64,000 nt of DNA from Sphaerisporangium rufum (GCF_016863395.1 NZ_BOOU01000030.1:1-64000), one strand, 5' to 3'. Shown: positions 37,289 through 46,801, counted from the stretch's first letter. Notes: generated by a model from the sequence alone, not told the origin. A program made the numbers and translations.

Positions 37289-38593
37289 TTACCCTTCCCG
37301 GTTGATCTTCAGGCCAAGTGAGGTGAACTGGTCGAAAACCCGGTGATAGCCGCGTTCGATGTGGTTGACGCCGCGGAGCGTGGAGGTGCCGTCGGCCACC
37401 GCGGCGGCCAGTACGGCCGAGAAGCCGGCCCGGATGTCGGGCAGCGTCACGTCGGCGCCGCGCAGCTTGGACACTCCGCGCACCACCGCCGAGTGCCGCG
37501 AGTTGGTGTCGTGGTAGCGGCACGCGGGCCCGCCCAGGCACACGTCGAACGTCTCGATCTCGCACCCCATCTTCTGCAGCGCGGGCACGTAGACCAGCCG
37601 GTTCTCGAACACCGTCTCGTGCAGCACCGACATGCCGTCGGCCTGGGTGAACAGCACCATCAGCGGCGTCTGCCAGTCGGTCATGAAGCCGGGGTGGGTG
37701 TCGGTCTGCACCGCCGCGGCGCGCAGGCCGTCGGGGGCGGAGGCGGTCAGCCACTCGTCGGTGATGTCGAACTGGGCGCCCATCCGGGCCAGCGTGGTGA
37801 TCGCGGTGACCAGCCGGTCCTGCGGGCAGCCGTGCACCCGCACCTCGCCGCCGGTGATCAGCCCGGCCACCAGGTAGGAGAACGCCTCGATGCGGTCACC
37901 GGCCAGCCAGGTGGAGGCGCCGCGCAGGCTCTCCACCCCCTCGATGACGATGCGCCTGTCCGGGCTCAGCTCGATGCGGGCGCCCATCCGCTGCAGGAAC
38001 AGCGCCAGCTCCACCACCTCGGGCTCGGTGGCCGCGCCCTTGATGACCGTCTTGCCCTCGGCGAGCACCGCCGACAGCAGGATGGTCTCGGTGGCGCCGA
38101 CGCTCGGATAGGCCAGCTCGATGCGGGTGCCGCGCAGCCGGCCGGCCTTGGCGGTGATGCCCGTCTCGTCGACGATGACCTCGGCGCCCATCGCGCGCAG
38201 CGCCTCGACGTGGAAGTTGACCGGGCGGCGCCCGATCGGGTCGCCGCCGACCAGCGGCACGAACGCCTCACCTGCCAGGTGCAGCAGCGGGCCCAGCATC
38301 AGGATCGGGATGCGGTTGAGCCCGGTGAAGGCGGCCGGGACCCGCGGCCGGATCTCCGGCCCGCGCTCCAGGGTGATCTCCCGCCCGTTGACGGCGACCT
38401 CGATGCCGAGGGCGTCGAGCATCGCGGCGGTGATGCCCACCTCGCCGACCTCGGGTGCGTTGTGCAGGGTGCTCGGACCGCTGCCCAGCATGGCGGCGAC
38501 CATGTGCTTGGACACCGCGTTCTTCGAGCCGCGCACCTCCACGTCACCGCGCAGCGGGCCGGAGGGTTCGATCAGCCATACCTCATCGCTCAC
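37289..38593 (-). CDS. murA: UDP-GlcNAc 1-carboxyvinyltransferase with Asp in the active-site loop
   Basis: A 434-residue EPSP-fold enzyme that performs the first step of peptidoglycan synthesis. The conserved start GSKNAVSKHMVAAML is present. The active-site loop reads LVGGDPIGRRPVNFH: where most MurA proteins have the Cys that fosfomycin alkylates, this one has Asp (D118). The same change is known in mycobacterial MurA and gives intrinsic fosfomycin resistance. The start GTG 38593 gives the expected length. It is followed by a class A PBP gene on the same strand. Confidence 0.9.
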   Translation of the reverse strand: MSDEVWLIEPSGPLRGDVEVRGSKNAVSKHMVAAMLGSGPSTLHNAPEVGEVGITAAMLDALGIEVAVNGREITLERGPEIRPRVPAAFTGLNRIPILMLGPLLHLAGEAFVPLVGGDPIGRRPVNFHVEALRAMGAEVIVDETGITAKAGRLRGTRIELAYPSVGATETILLSAVLAEGKTVIKGAATEPEVVELALFLQRMGARIELSPDRRIVIEGVESLRGASTWLAGDRIEAFSYLVAGLITGGEVRVHGCPQDRLVTAITTLARMGAQFDITDEWLTASAPDGLRAAAVQTDTHPGFMTDWQTPLMVLFTQADGMSVLHETVFENRLVYVPALQKMGCEIETFDVCLGGPACRYHDTNSRHSAVVRGVSKLRGADVTLPDIRAGFSAVLAAAVADGTSTLRGVNHIERGYHRVFDQFTSLGLKINREG

Positions 38594-38731
38594 GGGTGAC
38601 AGCCTAACCGGGGCACCCCGGGCGGCCGGCGGCCTGGTGGCGCGCGGCGATACCCGGGCCGGCACCGGCGAGACTACGATGTTGCGGTCCGCCGCCGCCG
38701 GCGGCGGACCGGGCGGAGGCGAGGTGATCGG

Positions 38732-39262
38732 GTGCGGCGGCTGCGCGACTTCGCGCTGACGGTCGTGGTGCTGGCCGTGGCCGGGCTGGGCGCCGGCCTG
38801 GTGTGGTCGGCGGTGGCGCCGCGCACGCCCTACGTGGTCACCCGGTCCGGTCCGCGGCTGGCCGATCCCACCACCCAGACGCTCATCGCCGCGGACGGCT
38901 GGTTCGCCGTGATCACCGCGGCGGCCGGGCTGGCCTGCGGCGTCGTCTGCTACGTGCTGGCCCGCACCGGCCGCGGCAGCCCGGTCGCCCTGCTGCCGGG
39001 CCTGACGGCCGGCGGCCTGCTGGGCGGCTGGCTGGCGCTGGTCGTGGGGTCCTCGTTCGGCGGCCCGGCGGTGCAGGCGGCGGCGCCCGCCGCGGCCGGG
39101 GTCGGCTCCACCGTCGAGGTGCTGTCGATCACCGCCCGCGGCGTGCTGCTGAGCTGGCCGCTGGTCGCGGTCGTGATGTTCGGCGTGCTGGCGTCGGTCG
39201 AGGGGTACCGCGAGTCCCCGCTGCGCCGGCCGTACGCCGGGGAGCCCGGCCCGCCGGCCTGA
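38732..39262 (+). CDS. DUF2567 membrane protein
   Basis: A 176-residue protein with four membrane helices (FALTVVVLAVAGLGAGLVWS first; LLSWPLVAVVMFGVLAS last). The loop after helix 1 has RTPYVVTRSGPRLADPTTQT and IAADGWFAVITAAAGLACGV, the pattern of actinobacterial DUF2567 proteins. The start is GTG 38732 preceded by GGAGG at modest distance. The function is unknown. Confidence 0.75.
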   Translation: MRRLRDFALTVVVLAVAGLGAGLVWSAVAPRTPYVVTRSGPRLADPTTQTLIAADGWFAVITAAAGLACGVVCYVLARTGRGSPVALLPGLTAGGLLGGWLALVVGSSFGGPAVQAAAPAAAGVGSTVEVLSITARGVLLSWPLVAVVMFGVLASVEGYRESPLRRPYAGEPGPPA

Positions 39263-39308
39263 GCGCCGGTCCGCCGCCTGAACGCGGGCCCGCCGGCCAG
39301 TGGCCGGG

Positions 39309-39341
39309 GGCCGCCCGGCCGCGCGCCGGGGCCGGGCGGCC
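39309..39341. terminator. Bidirectional terminator
   Basis: A perfect 12-bp stem, GGCCGCCCGGCC (39309-39320) with GGCCGGGCGGCC (39330-39341), has a 9-base loop. It lies between the convergent stops of the DUF2567 gene (39262) and the NlpC/P60-like gene (39347). Confidence 0.75.
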
Positions 39342-39346
39342 CGCCG

Positions 39347-40405
39347 CTAGCGGATCTTGACCGGGCGGTAGGCCTTGAACTGGGTGCCGGCCGTCAGCCC
39401 GTGCCTGACGATCCGGTGGTCGGTGCCGTAGCCGGCCCGCTGCTGGTAGGCCCAGTACGAGGTGTGCCCGGCGTCGGCCCACTTGTCGAAGATGACCGCC
39501 GCCCGTGCCGTCTTCCCGCCGATCGCGTCGATCACCAGGTCGCCCTGGAGCAGCGCCGACATGGCGATCGGCCGCGAGTAGGCCGCCTTGACCAGGTCGG
39601 TGGTCACCGGTCCGGGCTTGGCCAGCCCGAGCGTCATCGACACGTAACCCGAGCCGTCCGTACGGTATCCGCTCTTGGTCTTGGCCTGGCTGTAAGGCAC
39701 CCGCTGCGCGGTGGCGGGCTTCCAGGACAGGGCCCGGCTGATCACCGTGGCCCGGGTGACGGTCGCGGGCGGGTCGTCGCGCAGGTTGAGCGGCCGGTAG
39801 GGCTTGTACTCGCTGCCGGAGGACAGGCCGTAGCTCCGCACCCGGTGGTCGGTGCCGTACCCGCCGCGCTGCTCGTAGGCCCAGTAGGCGGTGCGCTTGG
39901 CGTCGGTCCACTTCTCGAAGATCACCACGTGCCGGGTGGTGTTGGTGCCGATGGCGTCGATGATCAGATCGCCCTTCTTCAGCTGGGCGAGCGTGATGCG
40001 CTTGCTGTAGGTCGCCGAGGCCAGCCCCACGGTGATCGGGCCGGGCTTGGGCAGCTTGAGCGTCATCGACACGAAACCCGAGCAGTCGGTGCGGTATCCG
40101 CCGTGCGTCTTGCTCTGGCTGTAGGGGATCCGGCTACTCGTGTGCGGGTGCCAGGTCTTCGCCCGGTCGATCATCTCCGATCGGGTGACCGTCGCCTGGG
40201 CCAGCGTGGTGACGGTGTCGAGCGTGGGGTCCTGCGACGGCTCCGGGTTCGGGGTGGTGTCCTCCGGGGCGGGGGTGCTGGTGGCGGCCGGCGTGGGCGT
40301 GGGCGCCGGGGTCGGCGCGGCGAGCGCGGCCGGCGCCCACACCAGGCCGGCGGTCGCTAAGAGCGCCGTGGCGGTGCCGGCGCGGCGGATACGGGCTGAA
40401 GGCAT
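39347..40405 (-). CDS. Secreted protein with active and inactive NlpC/P60-like domains
   Basis: A 352-residue protein. A signal peptide ends near ALAAP (30) and a Pro/Thr linker follows. Two tandem homologous domains come next. Domain 1 (about 76-208) has catalytic Cys108 in YRTDCSGFVSM and His159 in TRHVVIFEKW. Domain 2 (about 219-351) has YRTDGSGYVSM and ARAAVIFDKW, so both Cys and His are lost. Domain 1 is probably a peptidoglycan or peptide hydrolase; domain 2 probably binds without cutting. The start ATG 40405 has GGGAGG 6 bases upstream. It is divergent from a membrane XRE regulator carrying a third copy of the domain. Confidence 0.8.
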   Translation of the reverse strand: MPSARIRRAGTATALLATAGLVWAPAALAAPTPAPTPTPAATSTPAPEDTTPNPEPSQDPTLDTVTTLAQATVTRSEMIDRAKTWHPHTSSRIPYSQSKTHGGYRTDCSGFVSMTLKLPKPGPITVGLASATYSKRITLAQLKKGDLIIDAIGTNTTRHVVIFEKWTDAKRTAYWAYEQRGGYGTDHRVRSYGLSSGSEYKPYRPLNLRDDPPATVTRATVISRALSWKPATAQRVPYSQAKTKSGYRTDGSGYVSMTLGLAKPGPVTTDLVKAAYSRPIAMSALLQGDLVIDAIGGKTARAAVIFDKWADAGHTSYWAYQQRAGYGTDHRIVRHGLTAGTQFKAYRPVKIR

Positions 40406-40597
40406 GATGCCCTCCCTGTTCGATCCGGTCGGTGGATGGATCACTGAACGGGGCACATGCTGGCAGGGAAGGCGGCTGACCGGCGTCGTCAAACATCAAG
40501 TAGGGACAAGGTCATTCATGGTGCAATTGTGACCAGCGATGTCCCGGAGCCGCCGGGACAATCGCGGGACAGAGCCGCCTTCCCGGATGGAGCCCGG
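40406..40597. promoter_or_regulatory. Divergent promoter region of the NlpC-like pair
   Basis: 192 bases between divergent starts. An AT-richer core at 40490-40534 holds arms GGTCA (40510-40514) and TGACC (40530-40534) around 15 bases, a possible site for the XRE protein at 40598. No clear -10/-35 pair could be fixed. Confidence 0.4.
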
Positions 40598-41644
40598 ATG
40601 AGCCGGAGCCGACGGTCACGCCCGTTACCCGAGGATCTGCCGGAGCCCGTGCGCGCCCTGCTGCACGAGCTGCGCGCCACGCGCGAGCGGGCCGGTCTCG
40701 ACCTGCGGGCCCTGGAGCAGGCGACGCACGCCAGTCGCTCGTCGTGGGGGCGGTGGCTGGCCGGCGAGGCGTGGATCCCGTGGGACGCCGCCGAAGGGCT
40801 GGCCCGGGTGTGCGGCGCGGACGAGCGCCGGCTGCGCGCGCTGTGGGACCGGGCCGAGACGGCCCGGCACGCCGCGGCCGCGACATGGACCGACGCGGCC
40901 CCCTCCGGCCCGGCCGGCACGAGCGGGCCGGGCGGCGCCTCGCGCGGCGTTCCGGGAGATGCCTCGGACGGCGACCAGGACACGGATACGGACACGGACA
41001 CCGACACCGACACCGACACGATCGCCGCGCCGTCCGCCGGGCCGCGGCCTGCCCCGGCGCCGGCCGCCCCGGGGACGCCGGGAGGGACGCCGGGCAGGCG
41101 GTGGGCCCGGCGGCCGCGCGGACGCTTCGCGGTCGGCCTGGCCATCGGGCTGGTCGCCGGGCTGCCCGCCGGGGCGGCCGCCGGCGTGGCCATCGGAAAG
41201 GCCACGTCCGGCCTGGCGGAGGCGCCCGGCGCCCGGAGCCAGGTGATCGCCCGGGCCCGCGCCTGGAGCCCGGGCACCGACCGCCGGGTGCCCTACAGCC
41301 AGACCAGGACGCACGACGGCTACCGCGCCGACGGTTCCGGTTACGTCTCGATGGCCCTCGGGCTGCCCCGGCCCGGCCCGAACACGATCGAGCTCACCGT
41401 GCGCGGCTACACGCGGCCGGTCGCGATGTCCGCGCTGCTGCCGGGCGACCTGGTGATCGACGCGGTCAGCGGCGGCACCGCCCGCGCCGCGGTGATCTTC
41501 GAGAGGTGGGCGGACGCGGCGCACACCTCCTACTGGGCCTACCAGCAGCGGGCCGGCTACGGCACCGACCACCGCGTCGTCCGGCACGGGCTGGAGCCGG
41601 GCAGCGAGTTCCGCGCCTACCGGCCGGTGGTGCTGCCGCCCTGA
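40598..41644 (+). CDS. Membrane XRE regulator with inactive NlpC/P60-like outer domain
   Basis: A 348-residue protein. The N terminus is a helix-turn-helix (residues about 18-75, LDLRALEQATHASRSSWGRW). A low-complexity acidic stretch (about 125-141, repeated Asp-Thr) and a Pro/Ala linker follow. A membrane helix is at about 177-200 (FAVGLAIGLVAGLPAGAAAG). The C-terminal domain (about 213-345) is homologous to the two domains of the divergent secreted protein. Its catalytic Cys is Gly246 (YRADGSGYVSM) and its His is Ala (ARAAVIFERW). The layout suggests a one-component membrane sensor. The start is ATG 40598 with GGAG upstream. Confidence 0.8.
   Translation: MSRSRRSRPLPEDLPEPVRALLHELRATRERAGLDLRALEQATHASRSSWGRWLAGEAWIPWDAAEGLARVCGADERRLRALWDRAETARHAAAATWTDAAPSGPAGTSGPGGASRGVPGDASDGDQDTDTDTDTDTDTDTIAAPSAGPRPAPAPAAPGTPGGTPGRRWARRPRGRFAVGLAIGLVAGLPAGAAAGVAIGKATSGLAEAPGARSQVIARARAWSPGTDRRVPYSQTRTHDGYRADGSGYVSMALGLPRPGPNTIELTVRGYTRPVAMSALLPGDLVIDAVSGGTARAAVIFERWADAAHTSYWAYQQRAGYGTDHRVVRHGLEPGSEFRAYRPVVLPP
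40978..41021 (+). repeat. Hexanucleotide microsatellite coding Asp-Thr
   Basis: About seven repeats of a GACACG/GACACC-type hexamer give a run of Asp-Thr dipeptides in the linker of the membrane XRE protein. Such tracts change length easily, which would alter linker length without a frameshift. Confidence 0.6.
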
Positions 41645-43044
41645 GGGCCGAGTGCGGGACGGACGGCGCCGTGCCCGGTGGCCCGCTCGAAGGCGTGCGC
41701 GGCGCGCAGCACGCCGAGGTCGTCCCACGGCCGCCCGACGATCTGCACCCCGACCGGGAGCCCTTCGGGGGTGAACCCGCACGGCACCGAGGCGGCCGGC
41801 GCGTGCAGCACCGAGATCCAGTACGCCGAGCGCATCCACGCCAGGTAGTCCGGCATCGGCCGGCCGGCCACCTCGGTGACGTACGGCTGCCCGACCGGGA
41901 ACGGCGGCACCTGGCTGACCGGGGAGATCAGGATGTCGTGGTCGTCGAAGAAGTCGTTCATCCGGTGGAACAGCCCGCTGCGCAGCCGCTCGGCGCGGGC
42001 CAGGTCAGCGGCGGTGACCTCGCGTCCCCGGTCGACGTTCCAGGCGACGTTCGGGCCGAGCCGGTCGCGCGGCAGATCGCCGAAGACGGCGGCGTACCGC
42101 CAGGCGCGCAGCACCCGGAAGGCGTCGTCGGCGTCCGACAGGTCGAGGTCGACCTGCGTCACCTCGGCGCCGAGCCCGGCGAACACGGCGGGGGCGCGCG
42201 CGGTCACCGCGGCGGTGCGCGGGTCCACCGGCAGGCCGCCGAGATCGGGGCTCCACGCCACCCGCAGCCCGGTGAGGTCGGCCGGCAGCGGCGCGGCGAA
42301 CGCCGAGCCGTCCTCGCGGATCGCGAACGGGGAGGTCGGCTCGAACCCGGCCAGGACGCTCATCAGCAGCGCGACGTCGCCGACCGTCCGGGCCATCGGC
42401 CCGGGCACCGCGAGGGTGAACCACGCGGCGGCGGGGTCGGGGTCCGGGATCCGCCCGGGCGTGGGCCGCAACCCCACCACGTTGCAGAAGGACGCCGGGT
42501 TGCGCAGCGAGCCGCCCATGTCGGAGCCGTCGGCGAGCGGCACCATGCCCGCGGCCAGCGCCGCCCCGGCCCCGCCGCTGCTGCCGCCGGCGCTCATCGC
42601 GGTGTCGTAGGGGTTGCGGGTGGCCCCGAAGACCTCGTTCACGGTGTGCGAGCCGGTGCCGAACTCGGGGGTGTTGGTCTTGCCGATGGTGATCGCGCCG
42701 GCCGCGCGGGCGCGCCGCACGACCGGCGCGTCGGTGCCGGGCACGTGGTCGGCGAACAGCGGGGAGCCGTAGGTCGTGCGGATGCCGGCGGTGTCGGTGA
42801 GGTCCTTGTAGGCGATGGGCAGGCCGTGCAGGGGGCCGGCCGGGCGGCCGCGCGCGAAGTCGCCGTCCAACTCGCGCGCCCGGGCCAGCGCCTGGTCGGC
42901 GGTCAGGGTCACGATCGCGTTGACCTGGCCGTTGACCTCGTCGATCCGCCGCAGGCAGGCCTCGGTCAGCTCGACCGCGGAGATCTGCCCGGTGCCGAGC
43001 AGCCGCCGCAGCTCGGTGGCGGGCAGGTGGTACGACTCGGTCAC
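41617..43044 (-). CDS. Amidase signature-family hydrolase
   Basis: A 475-residue amidase. The Ser-cisSer-Lys triad is visible: Lys in LPIAYKDLTDT, the cis-Ser in GSDMGGSLRNPA and the nucleophile in MSAGGSSGGAG. Length and C-terminal motifs (VPCGFTPEGLPVGVQIVGRP) fit the family, which hydrolyses carboxamides. The substrate is unknown. The GTG at 43044 follows AAGGAG. Its 3' end overlaps that of the convergent XRE gene by 28 bases. No GatB or GatC is near and the length is that of stand-alone amidases, so it is not called gatA. Confidence 0.88.
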   Translation of the reverse strand: MTESYHLPATELRRLLGTGQISAVELTEACLRRIDEVNGQVNAIVTLTADQALARARELDGDFARGRPAGPLHGLPIAYKDLTDTAGIRTTYGSPLFADHVPGTDAPVVRRARAAGAITIGKTNTPEFGTGSHTVNEVFGATRNPYDTAMSAGGSSGGAGAALAAGMVPLADGSDMGGSLRNPASFCNVVGLRPTPGRIPDPDPAAAWFTLAVPGPMARTVGDVALLMSVLAGFEPTSPFAIREDGSAFAAPLPADLTGLRVAWSPDLGGLPVDPRTAAVTARAPAVFAGLGAEVTQVDLDLSDADDAFRVLRAWRYAAVFGDLPRDRLGPNVAWNVDRGREVTAADLARAERLRSGLFHRMNDFFDDHDILISPVSQVPPFPVGQPYVTEVAGRPMPDYLAWMRSAYWISVLHAPAASVPCGFTPEGLPVGVQIVGRPWDDLGVLRAAHAFERATGHGAVRPALGPQGGSTTGR

Positions 43045-43142
43045 GCGCGCTCCTTCGCTCCCCGGCCGGCGGCCCCGGCCGGCGTCCCGCCAGTCTGGCC
43101 ATCCGGCCGCCGCGCCGCGACGGCAAGGGTTGCCAAGCGCGG

Positions 43143-43646
43143 TCAGGCGCCCGTGCCGATGGACGCGGTGACGGCCCTGGTGAGCCGGACCAGCCCGGCC
43201 GGGGCGGTCTCGATCTGCAGCCCGCGCCGGCCGGCGGAGAAGAAGATCGTCTCGAACTCCAGGGCCGTGGAGTCGACCACGGTGGGCAGCGCGCGCCGCT
43301 GGCCGAGCGGGCTGATGCCGCCGACCACGTAGCCGGTGACCCGCTCCACCTTGGCGGCGTCGGCCAGCACCGCGCGCCGGCCGGCGCCGAGCGCCGCCGC
43401 CAGCGCCTTGAGGTCCAGCTTGCCGGCGACCGGCACCACCGCGACCGCCAGGCCGCCGTCGACCTCGGCGACCAGGGTCTTGAAGATCCGCTCGCGCGGC
43501 ACGCCGAGCGCGTCGGCGGCCTCCTCGCCGTAGGCCTGGGCGGTGGGGTCGTGGTCGTAGGGGTGCAGGGTGTAGGGGACGTCCGCCTTGGCCAGTGCGA
43601 CGGTGGCGGGCGTGCCCTGCGCGCCCTTGCTCTTCGCCTTGCTCAC
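43143..43646 (-). CDS. ybaK: YbaK/EbsC-type aminoacyl-tRNA deacylase
   Basis: A 167-residue protein of the YbaK family, which hydrolyses mischarged Cys-tRNA-Pro in trans. Typical segments are present: TPATVALAKADVPYTLHPYD at the start, RIFKTLVAEVDGGLAVAVVP, KLDLKALAAALGAGRRAVLA and GYVVGGISPLGQRRALPTVV, where the Lys and Gly-Gly pattern marks the active cleft. It is divergent from hisD, with about 100 bases between. Confidence 0.88.
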   Translation of the reverse strand: MSKAKSKGAQGTPATVALAKADVPYTLHPYDHDPTAQAYGEEAADALGVPRERIFKTLVAEVDGGLAVAVVPVAGKLDLKALAAALGAGRRAVLADAAKVERVTGYVVGGISPLGQRRALPTVVDSTALEFETIFFSAGRRGLQIETAPAGLVRLTRAVTASIGTGA

Positions 43647-43746
43647 CGCGCCAGCTTAGCGCCGAACAAAAATCTACAACGTAAAGGTGGTGTCCGGATG
43701 CCGGACGAAGACCGGTCCGGGCCGCCACCCTCCGTAGACTGGACCG

Positions 43747-45051
43747 GTGATATCCCGTATCGACCTGCGCGGGTCACTCCCGGAGGACCTGCGCGACGTG
43801 CTGCCCCGCGCCGAGCTCGACGTCGAGGCCGCCCTGTCCAGGGTGCGGCCGCTGTGCGACGACGTGCGCCATAGGGGAGTGGCGGCCGTGCGGGAGCTGA
43901 CCGCGCGGCTGGACGGCGTCGAGCTGGCCACCACCCGGGTCCCGGCCGCGGCGCTGGAGGCGGCGCTGGCCGGGCTCGACCCGGCGGTGCGCGCCGCGCT
44001 GGCGGAGTCGATCCGCCGCGCCCGGCTGGTCCACCGCGACCAGCGGCGCACCGACACCGTCACCCAGGTCGTGCCCGGCGGCACGGTCACCGAGCGGTGG
44101 GTGCCGGTCGACCGGGTGGGCCTGTACGTCCCGGGCGGGCGGGCCGTCTACCCCTCCAGCGTGGTGATGAACGTGGTGCCCGCGCAGGAGGCCGGCGTGC
44201 CGTCCCTGGCGGTGACCTCCCCGCCGCAGGCCGACCACGGCGGGCTGCCGCACCCCACGATCCTGGCCGCGTGCGCGATGCTCGGGGTGGAGGAGGTGTA
44301 CGCCGTGGGCGGTGCCCAGGCGGTCGCCATGTTCGCCTACGGCACCGAGGAGTGCCCGCCCGCCACCATGGTGACCGGGCCGGGCAACGTCTACGTGGCC
44401 GCGGCCAAGCGGCTGCTCAAGGGGCGCATCGGCATCGACTCCGAGGCCGGCCCCACCGAGATCGCCGTGCTCGCCGACGACACCGCCGACCCGGCGCACG
44501 TGGCCGCCGACCTGATCAGCCAGGCCGAGCACGACGTCATCGCCGCCGCGGTGCTGGTCACGCCGAGCGAGGCGCTCGCCGAGGCCGTGGAGAAGGAACT
44601 GCCCGGGCAGGTGGCCGCGACCCGGCACGCGGGGCGCATCGCCGAGGCCCTGGCCGGCCGCCAGTCGGGCATCGTGCTGGTGTCCGACCTGGACGCGGGT
44701 CTGGCGGTGGTCGACGCCTACGCCGCCGAGCACCTGGAGATCCAGACCGCCGGGGCCCACGAGGTCGCCGCGCGGGTCCGCAACGCGGGCGCGATCTTCA
44801 TCGGCCCGTACGCGCCCGTCTCGCTGGGCGACTACCTGGCCGGTTCCAACCACGTGCTGCCCACCGGCGGCTGCGCCTGCCACTCCTCGGGGCTTTCGGT
44901 GCAGGCCTTCCTGCGCGGCATCCACGTCGTCGACTACACTCGCGACGCGCTGGCCGAGGCCGCCCCGCACGTCTACGCGCTGTCGGAGGCCGAGGACCTC
45001 CCCGCGCACGGCGCCGCGGTGCGCGCCCGGTTCGAGGAGCGGTCGCGATGA
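43747..45051 (+). CDS. hisD: Histidinol dehydrogenase
   Basis: A 434-residue enzyme for the last two oxidations of histidine synthesis (histidinol to histidine, NAD-dependent, zinc). Conserved stretches are [19 protein letters not shown], the nucleotide-binding [28 protein letters not shown] and the zinc/active-site [13 protein letters not shown]. The start is GTG 43747. It is the first gene of an eight-gene operon with mostly 4-base overlaps. Confidence 0.96.
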   Translation: MISRIDLRGSLPEDLRDVLPRAELDVEAALSRVRPLCDDVRHRGVAAVRELTARLDGVELATTRVPAAALEAALAGLDPAVRAALAESIRRARLVHRDQRRTDTVTQVVPGGTVTERWVPVDRVGLYVPGGRAVYPSSVVMNVVPAQEAGVPSLAVTSPPQADHGGLPHPTILAACAMLGVEEVYAVGGAQAVAMFAYGTEECPPATMVTGPGNVYVAAAKRLLKGRIGIDSEAGPTEIAVLADDTADPAHVAADLISQAEHDVIAAAVLVTPSEALAEAVEKELPGQVAATRHAGRIAEALAGRQSGIVLVSDLDAGLAVVDAYAAEHLEIQTAGAHEVAARVRNAGAIFIGPYAPVSLGDYLAGSNHVLPTGGCACHSSGLSVQAFLRGIHVVDYTRDALAEAAPHVYALSEAEDLPAHGAAVRARFEERSR

Positions 45052-46196
45052 CCGCCCGGATCACCCTGGCCGACCTGCCGATCCGCGACGACCTGCGCGG
45101 CCGCACCCCGTACGGGGCGCCGCAGATCGACGTGCCGGTCCGGCTGAACACCAACGAGAACCCCTACCCGCCGTCGGCGGCGCTGGCCGCCGACCTGGCC
45201 GAGGCGGTGCGCGGTGCCGGCGGCACCCTCAACCGCTACCCCGACCGCGACGCCACGGCGCTGCGGGCGGAGCTGGCCGCCCACCTCAGGCACGGCCTGA
45301 CCGCCGAGCGTGTCTGGGCGGCCAACGGGTCCAACGAGGTGCTCCAGCAGATCCTGCAGGCATTCGGCGGTCCGGGCCGCTCGGCGATGGGCTTCGAGCC
45401 GTCGTACTCCATGCACCCGATCATCACCACCGGCGCGGCCACCCGCTGGGTCGCCGGCGCCCGGGAGGACGACTTCGGCATCGATCCGGAGAAGGCCGTG
45501 GCGGCGATCGAGGAGCACCGGCCGGACATCGTGTTCCTGACCAGCCCGAACAACCCGACCGGTACCGCGCTGCCGCCGGAGGTGGTCCGGCGGCTGGTCG
45601 CCGCGGCGCCCGGCATGGTGGTGGTGGACGAGGCGTACTTCGAGTTCGCCCGGGCCGGCACGCCCAGCGCCCTGGAACTGCTGCCGGGCAACCCGCGGCT
45701 GATCGTCACCCGTACCATGTCCAAGGCGTTCGCGATGGCCGGCACCCGGCTGGGCTACCTGGCCGCCGACCCGGCGGTGATCGAGGCGCTGCTGCTGGTC
45801 CGGCTGCCGTACCACCTGTCGACGCTCACCCAGGCGGCGGCGCGGGTGGCGCTGGCGCACCGCGCCGAGCTGCTGGGGTACGTCGACCGGCTGCGTGCCG
45901 AACGCGACGCCTGCGTGGCCTGGCTGCGCGGGCGTGGTCTGGCGGTCGCCGACTCCGACGCCAACTTCGTGCTGTTCGGCCGGTTCCCCGACCGGCACGC
46001 GGTCTGGCAGGGGATGCTGGATCGCGGCGTGCTGGTCCGCGAGGTCGGCCCGCCGGAGTGGCTGCGCGTCTCGGTCGGCACGCCCGAGGAGATGGCGGCG
46101 TTCCGCGACGCGCTGTCCGGCGTGCTCGCCGGCCCCGATGTGACCCCCGCGTCCCTGGCGACCGCCGGGCGCGACCAGGAGGAGGAGACCCCGTGA
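45048..46196 (+). CDS. hisC: Histidinol-phosphate aminotransferase
   Basis: A 382-residue PLP enzyme. The N-terminal [26 protein letters not shown], the Asp-x-x-Tyr pair in VVDEAYFEF and the PLP-binding Lys in [12 protein letters not shown] are all present. It makes histidinol phosphate from imidazole-acetol phosphate. The ATG overlaps the hisD stop as ATGA. Confidence 0.96.
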   Translation: MTARITLADLPIRDDLRGRTPYGAPQIDVPVRLNTNENPYPPSAALAADLAEAVRGAGGTLNRYPDRDATALRAELAAHLRHGLTAERVWAANGSNEVLQQILQAFGGPGRSAMGFEPSYSMHPIITTGAATRWVAGAREDDFGIDPEKAVAAIEEHRPDIVFLTSPNNPTGTALPPEVVRRLVAAAPGMVVVDEAYFEFARAGTPSALELLPGNPRLIVTRTMSKAFAMAGTRLGYLAADPAVIEALLLVRLPYHLSTLTQAAARVALAHRAELLGYVDRLRAERDACVAWLRGRGLAVADSDANFVLFGRFPDRHAVWQGMLDRGVLVREVGPPEWLRVSVGTPEEMAAFRDALSGVLAGPDVTPASLATAGRDQEEETP

Positions 46197-46801
46197 CCAC
46201 TCCCGCGCGCCCGCGCACCGGCCGCGTCGAGCGGGCCACCAAGGAGACCTCGGTGCTGGTCGAGGTCGACCTGGACGGCACCGGGCAGATCGACATCGCC
46301 ACCGGGGTCGGGTTCTTCGACCACATGCTGGCCCAGCTCGGCAAGCACGGCCTGTTCGACCTGCGGGTGAAGACCGACGGTGACCTGCACATCGACTCCC
46401 ACCACACCATCGAGGACACCGCGCTGGCGCTCGGCGCCGCCTTCCGGGAGGCGCTGGGCGACAAGTCCGGCATCCGGCGGTTCGGCAGCGCGGCGTGCCC
46501 GCTGGACGAGTCGCTGGCCGAGGTCACCGTCGACCTGTCCGGCCGCCCCTACCTGGTGCACACCGAGCCCGAGGGCATGGCGCCGATGATCGGGCCCGAC
46601 TACGACACCACGCTCACCCGGCACATCCTGGAGTCGTTCGTCGCCCAGGCGGCGGTCTGCCTGCATGTGCGGGTGCCCTACGGGCGCAACGCCCACCACA
46701 TCGTGGAGGCGCAGTTCAAGGCGCTGGCCCGGGCGCTGCGCGCCGCCACCGAGCGCGACCCGCGCGCGGTCGGGGTGCCCAGCACCAAGGGGGTGCTGTG
46801 A
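46193..46801 (+). CDS. hisB: Imidazoleglycerol-phosphate dehydratase
   Basis: A 202-residue dehydratase without the phosphatase domain found in enterobacteria. The metal-binding signatures [33 protein letters not shown] and the second half [18 protein letters not shown] are complete. The GTG overlaps the hisC stop by 4 bases. Confidence 0.96.
   Translation: MTTPARPRTGRVERATKETSVLVEVDLDGTGQIDIATGVGFFDHMLAQLGKHGLFDLRVKTDGDLHIDSHHTIEDTALALGAAFREALGDKSGIRRFGSAACPLDESLAEVTVDLSGRPYLVHTEPEGMAPMIGPDYDTTLTRHILESFVAQAAVCLHVRVPYGRNAHHIVEAQFKALARALRAATERDPRAVGVPSTKGVL

Noticed and set aside
41617..43044. Assignment of the amidase as GatA
   Set aside because: No gatB or gatC lies nearby and the motif context fits stand-alone amidases, so no gene symbol is given.
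41617..43728. One long amidase fusion protein up to 43728
   Set aside because: The amidase starts at GTG 43044 with AAGGAG; the extension is the out-of-frame antisense of the next interval and contains the ybaK gene in another frame.
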